Assembly: GCA_900549975.1 (NCBI GenBank)
Contig: URQK01000042.1
Coordinates: forward strand, 1-13,021
DNA from: an uncultured Mollicutes bacterium
Lineage (GTDB): Bacteria; Bacillota_I; Bacilli_A; RFN20; CAG-826
Length of the DNA stretch: 13,021 nucleotides
Direction of reading: 5' to 3'
Every line of letters begins with the position of its first letter. Positions within the stretch are counted from its first letter, which is position 1. The position numbers and the translations under genes were made by a program. Under the pieces are notes generated by a model, which ran no database searches, was not told where the DNA came from, and worked only from the letters and a program-made list of their open reading frames with translations. This document shows, piece after piece, positions 1-8,897 of the stretch.

Positions 1-1
1 T

Positions 2-751
2 ACATCATATTATAGAGATTTTTGGAATGGAATGAAAAACACATTAATTGCCGCAGCAATAATTGTACCTCTTTGTATTTTAATTCCTCTTGGATTAGCG
101 TTATTAATTAATGGAAAACCACCAGGATATAAGATTTATCGCGCAATAATATACTTACCAGGTATTTTCCCAATAACTGCCACGGGTGTTATTTTTCTAA
201 ATATGTTTAATAATGAATATGGTTTTATAAATAACTTACTAAAAATAAATGTTAACTGGTTACAAAATCCTACAACTGTATGGATAATTATCATTTTGTT
301 TTGTGTATGGGGAGGATTAGGAACGAACTTTGTTATATTTACAGCGGCTTTGCAAAATGTTGACAAATCATTATATGAAGCAAGTGCTATTGATGGTTGC
401 TCTAAATTTAGACAAAAATTTGATGTTACATTCCCACAAATAAAGAATCAAATGATTATATGTTTATTTACTACTGTTTGTGGATATATGAATTTATATG
501 GGCAATGCTACATTTTAGGCTCATATGTACAACCGCAAAATTCTGTTTACACAGTAATTTATGTTATACAAAATCAACTTAAAGGAACAAACTTTGCGGT
601 ATATGGAATGACATCGGCAATGGCAATTTGTTTAGGAGTTTTCATAGCAATAATTTCAATTATACAAATGGTAATTACTAAAGAAAGAAAGGGAGGAAAT
701 AAGTATGCAAAACAATTTAAAGCGTTCAAAGAATCTGGGAAAATATCTTAG
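2..751 (+). CDS. Sugar ABC transporter permease, MalF/MsmF type (5' end outside window)
   Basis: Inner subunit of a carbohydrate ABC importer, in the cytoplasmic membrane. The frame is open from base 2 with no stop, and the residues before the first ATG (position 32) read FWNG, followed by MKNTL. That is the typical interior FWNxxKNTL segment of MalF-like permeases, so the ATG at 32 is internal and the true start lies upstream. About 249 residues are visible, with several hydrophobic membrane segments. The EAA loop that docks on the ATPase is seen as YEASAIDGCSKF followed by FPQIK. The 3' end overlaps the next permease by 47 bp, which implies a shared transcript and translational coupling. 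Family assignment is firm. The substrate is inferred only from the downstream glycosidases (alpha-galactosides or related plant oligosaccharides). Confidence 0.9.
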   Translation, partial: TSYYRDFWNGMKNTLIAAAIIVPLCILIPLGLALLINGKPPGYKIYRAIIYLPGIFPITATGVIFLNMFNNEYGFINNLLKINVNWLQNPTTVWIIIILFCVWGGLGTNFVIFTAALQNVDKSLYEASAIDGCSKFRQKFDVTFPQIKNQMIICLFTTVCGYMNLYGQCYILGSYVQPQNSVYTVIYVIQNQLKGTNFAVYGMTSAMAICLGVFIAIISIIQMVITKERKGGNKYAKQFKAFKESGKIS

Positions 752-1571
752 TTCTTTAGTTTTATTCATTGTTTGTTTCATCTTACTTTTTCCTTTAATT
801 TGGGGGATAATCTCTTCTTTTAGAGACGCTAACGACCTACGTTTTTATCCTGGAAGCTTTTTTCCAACTAAGTTTAAAGCATGGACAATTCAAAACTATA
901 TTTCTATTTTCTCAAGTGAAGAATATCCTGTTTTTAATTGGATAATTAATAGTTTTATTGTGGCATTAGCTACAACTTTCTTATATTTAGCTATTGCTGC
1001 TTTAGCGGCATATGCATTTGTTTTTATGGAACTTAAATACGCTAATGTATTATTTGGCTTCTTGATTGCTACTATGACAGTTCCAGGAATTGTAAATACG
1101 GTACCACAATTTACTAATATTATTCAAATGGGATTAAATAAGAATTTGTTAGGACTTATATTACCGGGATTATGTGGAGTTTATGGCCTTTATTTAATAC
1201 GGCAATTTTTCTTAAGTATTCCTAAAGACTTAATTGAAAATGCTCGAATGGATGGAGCGAGTAATTTCCGTATTTTTCGTACTATTGTTCTTCCTTTAGG
1301 AAAATCAGCGCTTTTAGTGCAAGGATTATTTAGTTTTTTAGGAGCATGGAATGATTTACAATGGGCAGAATTAGTAATTGGTAAAGCAGATAAAAAGATG
1401 TGGACTCTAGCAGTAGGACTTTCTAAAGTTATCGAAGGAAATCAGTCTTACACCAAAGTGGGTATTCAACTAGCTTGTTCAGTAATTTCAATGATTCCGA
1501 TTTTTATTCTTTATTGTATTATTCAAGATCGCTTAGTTGAAGGTGTATCGATGACAGGTATTAAAAGGTAG
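705..1571 (+). CDS. Sugar ABC transporter permease, MalG/MsmG type
   Basis: Second membrane subunit of the same importer, 288 residues, a normal length for MalG/MsmG proteins. It has an N-terminal hydrophobic segment (about residues 17-36) and further membrane helices. The EAA loop reads ENARMDGASNFRIF followed by VLPLGKSALL in the C-terminal half, the contact site for the ATPase. The start at 705 is supported by GGGAGG at 691-696 with 8-base spacing, even though it lies inside the preceding gene. The ATPase gene follows after 12 bp. Together with the upstream permease it forms the heterodimeric channel. No truncation is seen. Substrate specificity cannot be read from the permease. Confidence 0.93.
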   Translation: MQNNLKRSKNLGKYLSSLVLFIVCFILLFPLIWGIISSFRDANDLRFYPGSFFPTKFKAWTIQNYISIFSSEEYPVFNWIINSFIVALATTFLYLAIAALAAYAFVFMELKYANVLFGFLIATMTVPGIVNTVPQFTNIIQMGLNKNLLGLILPGLCGVYGLYLIRQFFLSIPKDLIENARMDGASNFRIFRTIVLPLGKSALLVQGLFSFLGAWNDLQWAELVIGKADKKMWTLAVGLSKVIEGNQSYTKVGIQLACSVISMIPIFILYCIIQDRLVEGVSMTGIKR

Positions 1572-1583
1572 TGAGGAAAAAGT

Positions 1584-3434
1584 ATGAAAAATGAAAAAAA
1601 GATTACGATAAAAGAAGCAAGAAAACAATATAAAGATAATCACAAAATGCTTCGAAATGAAAGTATTAAAAGTTTTGTATCATTGCAAGGAATTAATAAG
1701 GTTTATCCTAATAAAGTTCAAGCAGTGTTTAATTTTAATCTTGAAATTGATCCTCATGATTTTATTGTTTTAGTGGGCCCTTCAGGATGTGGAAAATCTA
1801 CAACTTTAAGAATGATCGCGGGGTTAGAAGAAATCTCCAGCGGATATCTTTATATTGATAAACAACTTGCTAATTATTTACCGAGTAAAGATCGAGGAAT
1901 TGCTATGGTTTTCCAATCATATGCCTTATATCCGCACATGACAGTTTATGAAAATATGAGTTATGGATTAAGAGTAAAAAAAGAAAAATTACCTAAATTA
2001 GATAAGAAAACCAAACAACCTATCCTTGCAATTAATTATGAAAAAATTGAAGAGTTGAAAAATAAACTTGCTTTAGTAGATGGTGCAAATTTAAAAGAAA
2101 AAGAAAAATTGCAAAAAGAAATTACTAGATTAGAAAATAATCCGGAACCGGTATATATTTTACGTAAGTATTTAGAAAGTGAAATTAAAGAAAAAGTATT
2201 TAATGCTGCAAATTTTTTAGATTTAGGTGCTTATTTAGATCGTAAACCTAAAGAACTATCTGGAGGGCAAATGCAACGTGTTGCTTTAGGAAGAGCGTTA
2301 GTAAGAAATTCTAAACTCTTTTTAATGGATGAACCATTAAGTAATTTGGATGCTAAATTAAGAGTATCAATGCGAAGCGAGATTGTACGAATTCACAAGA
2401 ATGTAGGTGCAACCACGATTTATGTTACTCATGATCAAACCGAAGCTATGACTATGGCAACAAAAATTGTTGTCATGAATAAAGGATGGATTCAACAAAT
2501 TGGTTCTCCTAGAGAAATCTATATGAATCCTGAAAATTTATTTGTTGCAACATTTATTGGCGCGCCAGCTATGAATATTTTAGGTGGTGTTTATAATAAA
2601 GGAATAATTACTTTAAATGATGGTACAAAACTTGAATATTCAAAAAGAATTGAAGACCAACATCAAGAATTTTATCAACGAAAAATAAAATATTGGAAGA
2701 CTCTACTAGCAAGAATTCATCATCCTATAAGTAAAAAAATTAAAGAACAAGCAGAAAATATTATTTTAAGAATAAAAAATAAAGAACTAAATGACACACA
2801 AAGTATTAAAAAAGAAATACTTTCATTAAATGATGATTTATTGCTAAAAGATATTTCTTTAAAGATTCAAGAAGAACTAGATACATTAAATAATATTTCA
2901 TATAAAGGTAGTTTTGCCAAAATTAAAATGATAAAAGTACTTAAAAGAATTATTGAAATACTAAGTGATAAAGAAGATGGTATAATTGATTTAGAATTAC
3001 AAAAGATTAAATCTTTTAAAGAATTTACTCAAAATAAGGATAATTTGGTTAAAGTAACAGACAAAACACCAACAACCATGGAAGAAAAAAGAGCAAAAAT
3101 ACAAGAGATTATTTGCGCTTATGAAAAATATTTAAAGGAACCACATCATGTAAAAGTTGGAATTCGTCCAGAGGATTTAGCACTTGTACGAGAAAATGAA
3201 TCTTCTTGTATTCAAACAAATACAACAATTGTTGAACTCATTGGAAGTGATTATTATGTACATTCGGATATGGCTAATTCCGATTTAATTGCCAAAGTAC
3301 CTAATAATTATATGATTCGTTCGGGAGCAAAAATATTATTAAAAGTTAATATGGAAAAACTTCATTTGTTTGATGATATTAGTGGTCAAAAAATTACAAG
3401 AATTGAGGAAGTGAATTATGTTGATTTATTATAA
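1584..3434 (+). CDS. MalK/MsmK-type sugar ABC transporter ATPase with two large insertions
   Basis: Energises the importer by ATP hydrolysis at the cytoplasmic face. All nucleotide-binding motifs are intact: Walker A GPSGCGKST (65-73), Q-loop Q111, signature LSGGQ (225-229), Walker B ending in D249-E250, D-loop SNLD (253-256) and switch H283. The C-terminal regulatory domain has VGIRPEDL at 525-532. At 616 residues it is about 250 longer than the usual ~365. The extra length lies in a ~40-residue N-terminal extension, a charged helical insert between Q-loop and signature (about 133-200), and a long Lys/Glu-rich insert in the regulatory domain (about 352-520). From memory, similarly enlarged ATPases occur in mycoplasmas. 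The ribosome binding site is TGAGGA at 1572-1577. The 3' end overlaps the next gene by 17 bp. Confidence 0.93.
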   Translation: MKNEKKITIKEARKQYKDNHKMLRNESIKSFVSLQGINKVYPNKVQAVFNFNLEIDPHDFIVLVGPSGCGKSTTLRMIAGLEEISSGYLYIDKQLANYLPSKDRGIAMVFQSYALYPHMTVYENMSYGLRVKKEKLPKLDKKTKQPILAINYEKIEELKNKLALVDGANLKEKEKLQKEITRLENNPEPVYILRKYLESEIKEKVFNAANFLDLGAYLDRKPKELSGGQMQRVALGRALVRNSKLFLMDEPLSNLDAKLRVSMRSEIVRIHKNVGATTIYVTHDQTEAMTMATKIVVMNKGWIQQIGSPREIYMNPENLFVATFIGAPAMNILGGVYNKGIITLNDGTKLEYSKRIEDQHQEFYQRKIKYWKTLLARIHHPISKKIKEQAENIILRIKNKELNDTQSIKKEILSLNDDLLLKDISLKIQEELDTLNNISYKGSFAKIKMIKVLKRIIEILSDKEDGIIDLELQKIKSFKEFTQNKDNLVKVTDKTPTTMEEKRAKIQEIICAYEKYLKEPHHVKVGIRPEDLALVRENESSCIQTNTTIVELIGSDYYVHSDMANSDLIAKVPNNYMIRSGAKILLKVNMEKLHLFDDISGQKITRIEEVNYVDLL

Positions 3435-5613
3435 TGAGAAAGAAAAATACTTTCATTTATCTAACAAGAAAATTTCTTACTATTTAGGAGTAAATGATTT
3501 TAATTATTTACAGCACTTTTACTTTGGCACATACATAGAAAATTTAGATTTAAAAAATATTACTTCAAGAGGAGAATGGGGTTGGCAATATTTAGATAAA
3601 AAAACGAATTCAGAAAAAATGACCCCTTGGACAAATTTCAATTATTATGAAGATTTTTCAATGATGGAACTTCCTGTTCATGGGGGATTTGATAAAAGAG
3701 GCGCGCAAATTGTTATCAATAAACCCAATATAAATACAAATTATACAAAATTTATTTATCAGTCGCACCAAATTATTAATGGTAAACCAAGTATTGCAAC
3801 ACTTCCTTCTTCGTTTGGAAAAGAAGGAGAATGCATGACATTAGAAATTGTTTTAAAAGATGAATTAAGTGAAGCTTATGTTCATGTATTTTATACAATT
3901 TTTGAAAATTTAGATGTTATTACTAGAAGTGCCTATATTGAAAACAAAGGAAAAAATTCATTTAATGTTATAAAAGCTTATTCTATGACACTTGATTTGC
4001 CAGATGATAATTACATGTTAACGCATTTTTATGGCGATTGGTGCAAGGAAAAGAATATTTGTCGAAGAAAAATACATGATGGAAAAGAAAAAATTCAATC
4101 AAACTATGGATTTACTTCACATAATGAGAATCCAGTGGTTTTCTTAGAAAGACCAGATACAAATGAAAATACAGGAGAAGCATTTGCTTTTTCATTAATG
4201 TATTCTAGCAATTTTGCTTTTGAAATTGATGTTAATAAATGGAATTCTACTCGTATTTTATTTGGAATAAATGATGAAGATTTTTCTTATTGCTTGGATG
4301 AAAATGAAAAATTATTCTTACCAGAAGTTATTATGTCATATTCTTCTAATGGACGTGGGCAATTATCTAGAACTTTACATGATTTTGTACGTAATCATAT
4401 TAATCGTTCACCTTATACATTTATTGAAAGAGGCATTTTATTTAATTCATGGGAAGGAACGACATTTGATTTTGATACCAAAAAAGTTTGTGACTTCATT
4501 GAACATTCTAAAATATTAAATACTGAAGTATTTGTGTTAGATGATGGTTGGTTTGGGGAAAGAAATGACGACACGACATCTTTAGGTGATTGGTGGGTCA
4601 ATACTAAAAAAATTGATTTAAATAAAATTATTGAAACTTGCCATCGTAATAATATTAAATTTGGAATTTGGTTAGAGCCAGAAATGATTTCGTTTAACTC
4701 AAAACTTTATCAAGAACATCCTGAATATGCTTTAGGATTACCGGGAATAAATATTTCTTTAGGAAGACATCAACTTGTACTTGATATGACAAATAAAGAA
4801 GCAATAGAAAATGTATATACACAAATTTGTGATTTGCTTGATAACTATAAAATTGATTACGTAAAAATTGATTTTAATCGTTGCTTAAGCGAAGTTTATT
4901 CTGCGACCTTAAATGTAAAACACCAAGGAGAAGTATACCATCGTTTTATGGAAGGGTCATACCATCTTTATGAAATGTTGGTGAATCGTTATCCAAATAT
5001 TTTGTTCGAACATTGTGCTTCTGGTGGTGGACGTTTTGATATGGGAATGCTTTATTATTGCCCGCAAATTCAAGCAAGTGATTCTAATGATGCGGTAGAA
5101 AGAGTATATATTAATTATGCTTCTACATATGCTTATCCATTATCTTGTATTGGTTCACATGCTTTTACAGGGGCGTTATTACCATATTCTGCCAAATGCG
5201 CAATAGCACTTTTTGGTACATATGGTTATGAAATGAACCCACTTAATTTAACTAAAGAAGATATTAAACAAATTAATGAAGCTGCAACAATTTACAAAAA
5301 ATATCATTTAGATTGTATTCAAAATGGTGATTTATATCGTATGGAATCTCCTTATGAAAGTAATCATATGTCGATGATATGTGTGGCCAAAAACAAAGAG
5401 AAAGCTATTGCTATTTTCTTTAATAAAAGACGAGAAAGTAATTTGTCTAGATTCTTAAAATTTGATGGGCTAGATGATGATTCTTTATATCAAAATTCAT
5501 GGGATAAGAAAATATATTCTGGCAAACAAATTCGTTTAATTGGCATCAATCTCATCAAATGGTTAGAAGAGTTTGAAACTATTATTATAACATTTGATAA
5601 GGTCAAGGACTGA
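3418..5613 (+). CDS. Alpha-galactosidase, glycoside hydrolase family 36
   Basis: Predicted to release terminal alpha-1,6-galactose from raffinose-type or galactomannan oligosaccharides in the cytoplasm, as no signal peptide is present. The 731 residues match the bacterial GH36 length. Domains are an N-terminal beta-sandwich (about 1-320), a (beta/alpha)8 catalytic barrel (about 330-630) and a C-terminal beta domain. Barrel motifs include VLDDGWFGERNDD (373-385), GIWLEPEM (416-423), the nucleophile in YVKIDFNR (D485), CASGGGRFD (533-541) and ASDSNDA with the acid/base D555. The 70-residue spacing of the two aspartates agrees with characterised GH36 enzymes. The usual KWD motif is KID here. GAGGAAG precedes the ATG, which lies 17 bp inside the ATPase gene. 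It could be called AgaA/RafA/MelA-like, but I give no symbol. Confidence 0.93.
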   Translation: MLIYYNEKEKYFHLSNKKISYYLGVNDFNYLQHFYFGTYIENLDLKNITSRGEWGWQYLDKKTNSEKMTPWTNFNYYEDFSMMELPVHGGFDKRGAQIVINKPNINTNYTKFIYQSHQIINGKPSIATLPSSFGKEGECMTLEIVLKDELSEAYVHVFYTIFENLDVITRSAYIENKGKNSFNVIKAYSMTLDLPDDNYMLTHFYGDWCKEKNICRRKIHDGKEKIQSNYGFTSHNENPVVFLERPDTNENTGEAFAFSLMYSSNFAFEIDVNKWNSTRILFGINDEDFSYCLDENEKLFLPEVIMSYSSNGRGQLSRTLHDFVRNHINRSPYTFIERGILFNSWEGTTFDFDTKKVCDFIEHSKILNTEVFVLDDGWFGERNDDTTSLGDWWVNTKKIDLNKIIETCHRNNIKFGIWLEPEMISFNSKLYQEHPEYALGLPGINISLGRHQLVLDMTNKEAIENVYTQICDLLDNYKIDYVKIDFNRCLSEVYSATLNVKHQGEVYHRFMEGSYHLYEMLVNRYPNILFEHCASGGGRFDMGMLYYCPQIQASDSNDAVERVYINYASTYAYPLSCIGSHAFTGALLPYSAKCAIALFGTYGYEMNPLNLTKEDIKQINEAATIYKKYHLDCIQNGDLYRMESPYESNHMSMICVAKNKEKAIAIFFNKRRESNLSRFLKFDGLDDDSLYQNSWDKKIYSGKQIRLIGINLIKWLEEFETIIITFDKVKD

Positions 5614-5628
5614 GTAGAGGGTGAATTT

Positions 5629-6471
5629 ATGATAAAAAAAGAAAATCTTTATATTCGGGATCCGTATATTTATTTTGAAGATGGAATTTATTATTTATAT
5701 TCATCTTATCAAAAAAAAGAAGATTTATATCCATCATTTGTTGTGTATAAATCAAAAGATTTAGAAGAATTTTCAGAACCAATTACTATATTTAAGGGAA
5801 ATTCTCATTTTTGGGGTAATAAAGATTTTTGGGCGCCAGAAATGCACAAATATAAGAATAAGTATTATTTGTTTGCCTCTTGTAAATCAGACAATTGCTG
5901 TCGTGGAACACAAATTTTTATTTCAGATAATCCTGATGGTAAATTTGTTTGTCTATCTAATCACGCAATCACACCACAAAATTGGGAATGTTTAGATGGC
6001 ACACTTTGGATAGAGAATGGAATCCCTTATTTGATTTTTTGCCATGAATGGTTACAAATCGGTAATGGTACAATTTGTCTAATGCAATTATCTGATGACT
6101 TGACACATTCAGTAAGTGAACCAAAAGTATTGTTTTCCGCAAAAGATGCTAAATGGCCAATAGCTTTTCAAGGCAAAAATAATTATGTAACAGATGGGCC
6201 ATTTATTATCAAACAAAAAGATTGTTTAGAAATGATTTGGTCAAGTTATTCAAAGACTGGTTACGCTATCGGGGTGTGTCGAAGTAAGTCTATTAAAGGA
6301 CCATGGATTCAAGAAGACCAACCAATTTATAGTGATGATGGTGGACATGCAATGGTATTTGAAAAAGATGGTCAAAAGATTATTACATTTCACGCACCAA
6401 ATACATTTGATGGAAATGAGCGATTAGTACTTTATCCATATCACTCTAAAATTGAAAACAGCCAAAATTAA
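5629..6471 (+). CDS. GH43-like five-bladed beta-propeller glycosidase
   Basis: Likely a cytoplasmic exo-acting glycosidase (arabinofuranosidase, xylosidase or galactosidase class; exact substrate unknown). The 280 residues lack a signal peptide. GH43-type features in order are the N-terminal base in YIRDPYIYFEDGIYYLY (D11), WAPEMHKYKNKYYLF (68-82), the pKa-modulating aspartate in CLDGTLW (D123), FCHEW (137-141), and the acid position in TDGPFII (188-194), followed by GGHA (238-241). The acid position carries D189 where classical members have Glu (EGP). A TDGP version occurs, as I recall, in a recognised subset of GH43 proteins, so it need not mean loss of activity. The ribosome binding site GAGGG lies just before the ATG, 15 bp after the GH36 gene. 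The esterase gene follows after 12 bp. Confidence 0.82.
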   Translation: MIKKENLYIRDPYIYFEDGIYYLYSSYQKKEDLYPSFVVYKSKDLEEFSEPITIFKGNSHFWGNKDFWAPEMHKYKNKYYLFASCKSDNCCRGTQIFISDNPDGKFVCLSNHAITPQNWECLDGTLWIENGIPYLIFCHEWLQIGNGTICLMQLSDDLTHSVSEPKVLFSAKDAKWPIAFQGKNNYVTDGPFIIKQKDCLEMIWSSYSKTGYAIGVCRSKSIKGPWIQEDQPIYSDDGGHAMVFEKDGQKIITFHAPNTFDGNERLVLYPYHSKIENSQN

Positions 6472-6483
6472 AGGAGAAAAACA

Positions 6484-7437
6484 ATGAAAATAACAAGAAA
6501 AAACACATTATTTCCACTAAGTTTAATGATGTTTATGATATGTGGATGTTCTAATACATCAGCATCAACATCGAATAATAATCCAACGACAAGTATTGAA
6601 CCAGTTATGAAAGAGGCTAATGTAATTATTTTGTGTGGGCAATCTAATGCTGAAGGCAATACTTGGAATCGTATGCTTATGGAAAAAGACCAAGCTTTAT
6701 TTGATAAGTATTTTGAAGCACATAGTTCAAAAACTAAGATTAAATTTCGTTGTAATGCTATGGATAATGCTCATCTTAATGAATCAAAAACTTTTTCATC
6801 AATTCGTTTAGGAATGGGATATGATTTTGAAAGATTTGGACCAGAAATCGGTATGAATGAAATTTTTGAAACTAAAAATTTTGAACGAGATTTATTTATT
6901 ATTAAATATGCTAGTGGTGGTACCACTCTTCAACGTGATTGGTTATCACCTAGTAGTGCAACAGAAACTATGCCTGTAGGTGTACTTTATAGTGGCATGG
7001 TAGAGTATATACATCAATGTCTAAAAGAATTAGAAGATCAAAACTATTATCCATTTATTAAAGGAATTTGTTGGATGCAAGGAGAATCAGATGGTGGTTA
7101 CTATGCAAATCAATATAAAAATAATGAATTGAATTTTATAAATGATTTAAGAGAAGAATTTAATTATTATATGGAAGAAGGAGATAATAAAATCAAATTT
7201 ATTTCAGGTGGAATTTCTCCTTATTGGGCTAATTATTCAATAATTAATAATGGAAAGAAAGAAAATGCTCTTTTAGATGCGCAAAATAATTACTATATCG
7301 ATACAATTCAAAATAATCTCTCATATGATAAAGAACCCACTAATAGTATTGATTATTGTCATTATGATTCATTAGCAATGATAGAATTAGGAAAATTATT
7401 TGCTAATGCTATGTTATCTTTTGATGTGTTGCATTAA
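6484..7437 (+). CDS. Lipoprotein SGNH esterase, sialate O-acetylesterase-like (SASA/CE6-type)
   Basis: Probably removes O-acetyl groups from glycans at the outer face of the membrane. The N-terminus is a lipoprotein signal: MKITRK, a hydrophobic stretch, and a lipobox I-C-G-C with the lipidated cysteine at residue 22. A Ser/Thr/Asn-rich linker follows (23-38). Catalytic blocks of the SASA fold are visible: ILCGQSNAEGN with nucleophile S54, YASGGTTL (142-149), ICWMQGESDGG (195-205), and a C-terminal D290-x-x-H293 pair in SIDYCHYDS. Length is 317 residues. It is the last gene of the operon, 12 bp after the GH43-like gene, with GGAG at 6473-6476, and a terminator follows. Being lipid-anchored, it is the only visible exported enzyme of the cluster. 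The acetylated substrate (xylan, mannan or mucin-type) cannot be decided from sequence. Confidence 0.85.
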   Translation: MKITRKNTLFPLSLMMFMICGCSNTSASTSNNNPTTSIEPVMKEANVIILCGQSNAEGNTWNRMLMEKDQALFDKYFEAHSSKTKIKFRCNAMDNAHLNESKTFSSIRLGMGYDFERFGPEIGMNEIFETKNFERDLFIIKYASGGTTLQRDWLSPSSATETMPVGVLYSGMVEYIHQCLKELEDQNYYPFIKGICWMQGESDGGYYANQYKNNELNFINDLREEFNYYMEEGDNKIKFISGGISPYWANYSIINNGKKENALLDAQNNYYIDTIQNNLSYDKEPTNSIDYCHYDSLAMIELGKLFANAMLSFDVLH

Positions 7438-7468
7438 AAAGAAAGATAAAATTAAATATTAGATAATG

Positions 7469-7508
7469 CGAACTTTTACTATAATTAGTAGAGTTCGTTT
7501 TATTTTTT
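7469..7508 (+). terminator. Rho-independent terminator of the sugar operon
   Basis: CGAACT (7469-7474) pairs with AGTTCG (7492-7497), and an inner TACTA/TAGTA stem sits across a small internal loop. TTTTATTTTTT follows directly at 7498-7508. It lies 31 bp after the esterase stop and ends the operon. The remaining 100 bp to the next gene are very AT-rich, and I could not call a convincing promoter there. Confidence 0.85.
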
Positions 7509-7613
7509 AATATCAAAATAAATAAGAATAGTTGTTTTTAATTAATTTATAAAAGAAACATAAAACATGCACAAAAAATAGGCAAATGCATAGTTTAATT
7601 ATGGGTGATAATT

Positions 7614-8897
7614 ATGCAGATTTATGTTACTAAACCAGGTGACACGCTAACAAGTATTGCAAGAAAATTTAATGTCGATTTAGAGGAATTGATTGAAATT
7701 AATGATATTAAAAATGTTAATAGTTTAGTTGTTGGTCAAGCATTAATTATTGAAACAGATTTTAATAGTGTTTATATTGTAAAACCAGGTGATACATTAT
7801 CAAAAATAGCTAGAGAGAATAATATGCCTTTATTAGAAATATTAGATCTTAACCCAACATTACAACCACCTTATCGTCTTTATGTTGGTCAAAGAATAAA
7901 TGTTGAGCCTAATGAAGAAGCAAGAAAGCACATTACTTTAAATGGCTTTGCTTACTATACTAGTAGCAGTGAAGAAGTCGCTAATGCATTAACAGATTTA
8001 ACATATTTATCAATATTTGCTTATCATTATGATGAAAATGGTCGTTTGATTGATTTAGATGATAAACGTTTAGTCGAATTATCAAAATACTATGAGACAA
8101 TGCCGCTTTTGACAATTACTAATCAAAATGAAAAAGGTTCATTTTCTTCCGATTATGCTGATAAACTTTTTAAAGATGAAGATATGCAAAAAAATCTTAT
8201 TGAAGATTTAACAGTTAAAGTTCGTGATACAAGATATTCTGGAGTTATTGTTGATTTTGAATATATTTATCCTAGAAACATGGCCGGTTTCATTGATTTT
8301 ATTTCTAAATTACGTGAATCAATAAAACAAGCAGGAGATTTTTCGCTTCTTGTTGCTTTAGCACCTAAATATTCTTCGAGTCAAAAAGGAATTTTATATG
8401 AAGCACATGATTATGAAAGAATTGGTAAACTTGCTGATTATGTTATTTTAATGGCTTATGAATGGGGATATACCTATGGACCACCAATGGCGGTTGCGCC
8501 ACTTCCTGAAGTAAAAAAAGTTGTGGAATATGCAACGCGCGTAATTGATAAAAGTAAGATTCTATTAGGTTATCCAAACTATGGTTATGATTTTACTCTT
8601 CCTTATGAACAAGGAAAATCAAAAGCAAAATCCGTAGACAATCGTTCAATACCAGAACTAGCTAAAAAATATCATGCTATAATCCAATATGATGAATACC
8701 AACAAAGTCCATATTTTACATATACGAGCGATGGTGTAAAGCATATTGTATATTTTACTGATGCAAGAAGTATCCAAGCAGAAGCAAAACTAGTTGAGCA
8801 ATATGATTTAGGTGGCATAAGTGTTTGGAGTTTAAATAAATATTACGCACCAATATTTGAGATTATTACAAATTTATATATAGTCAAAAAGAAATAG
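7614..8897 (+). CDS. LysM-LysM-GH18 peptidoglycan hydrolase, SleL/YaaH-like
   Basis: Predicted N-acetylglucosaminidase acting on peptidoglycan, by analogy with the spore cortex-lytic enzyme SleL (YaaH). Two LysM repeats (about 2-47 and 52-97) each contain a V-x-PGDTL-x-IAR core and bind peptidoglycan. A GH18 domain (about 105-425) carries GVIVDFEY with catalytic E216, then LMAYEWGY (279-286) and GGISVWSLN near the C-terminus. No signal peptide is present, as in SleL. I start at ATG 7614 (427 residues, the same length as I recall for B. subtilis YaaH) because GGGTG at 7603-7607 is correctly spaced. A GTG at 7605 would add only three residues. It is a single gene between the sugar operon terminator and convergent tdk. 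A vegetative wall-remodelling role is the alternative if the organism does not sporulate. Confidence 0.88.
   Translation: MQIYVTKPGDTLTSIARKFNVDLEELIEINDIKNVNSLVVGQALIIETDFNSVYIVKPGDTLSKIARENNMPLLEILDLNPTLQPPYRLYVGQRINVEPNEEARKHITLNGFAYYTSSSEEVANALTDLTYLSIFAYHYDENGRLIDLDDKRLVELSKYYETMPLLTITNQNEKGSFSSDYADKLFKDEDMQKNLIEDLTVKVRDTRYSGVIVDFEYIYPRNMAGFIDFISKLRESIKQAGDFSLLVALAPKYSSSQKGILYEAHDYERIGKLADYVILMAYEWGYTYGPPMAVAPLPEVKKVVEYATRVIDKSKILLGYPNYGYDFTLPYEQGKSKAKSVDNRSIPELAKKYHAIIQYDEYQQSPYFTYTSDGVKHIVYFTDARSIQAEAKLVEQYDLGGISVWSLNKYYAPIFEIITNLYIVKKK

Noticed and set aside
136..366. Open frame of 76 codons on - inside the first permease gene
   Set aside because: Shadow of a conserved membrane protein, with no supporting start signal.
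4271..4519. Open frame of 82 codons on + inside the GH36 gene
   Set aside because: It lies in another frame of a conserved alpha-galactosidase and has low-complexity composition from AT-rich codons.
4413..4601. Open frame on - inside the GH36 gene
   Set aside because: It is fully antisense to conserved catalytic motifs, with no ribosome site or family resemblance.
6468..6659. Open frame on - across the esterase start
   Set aside because: It covers the lipoprotein signal and catalytic serine region of a well-supported gene in the opposite direction.
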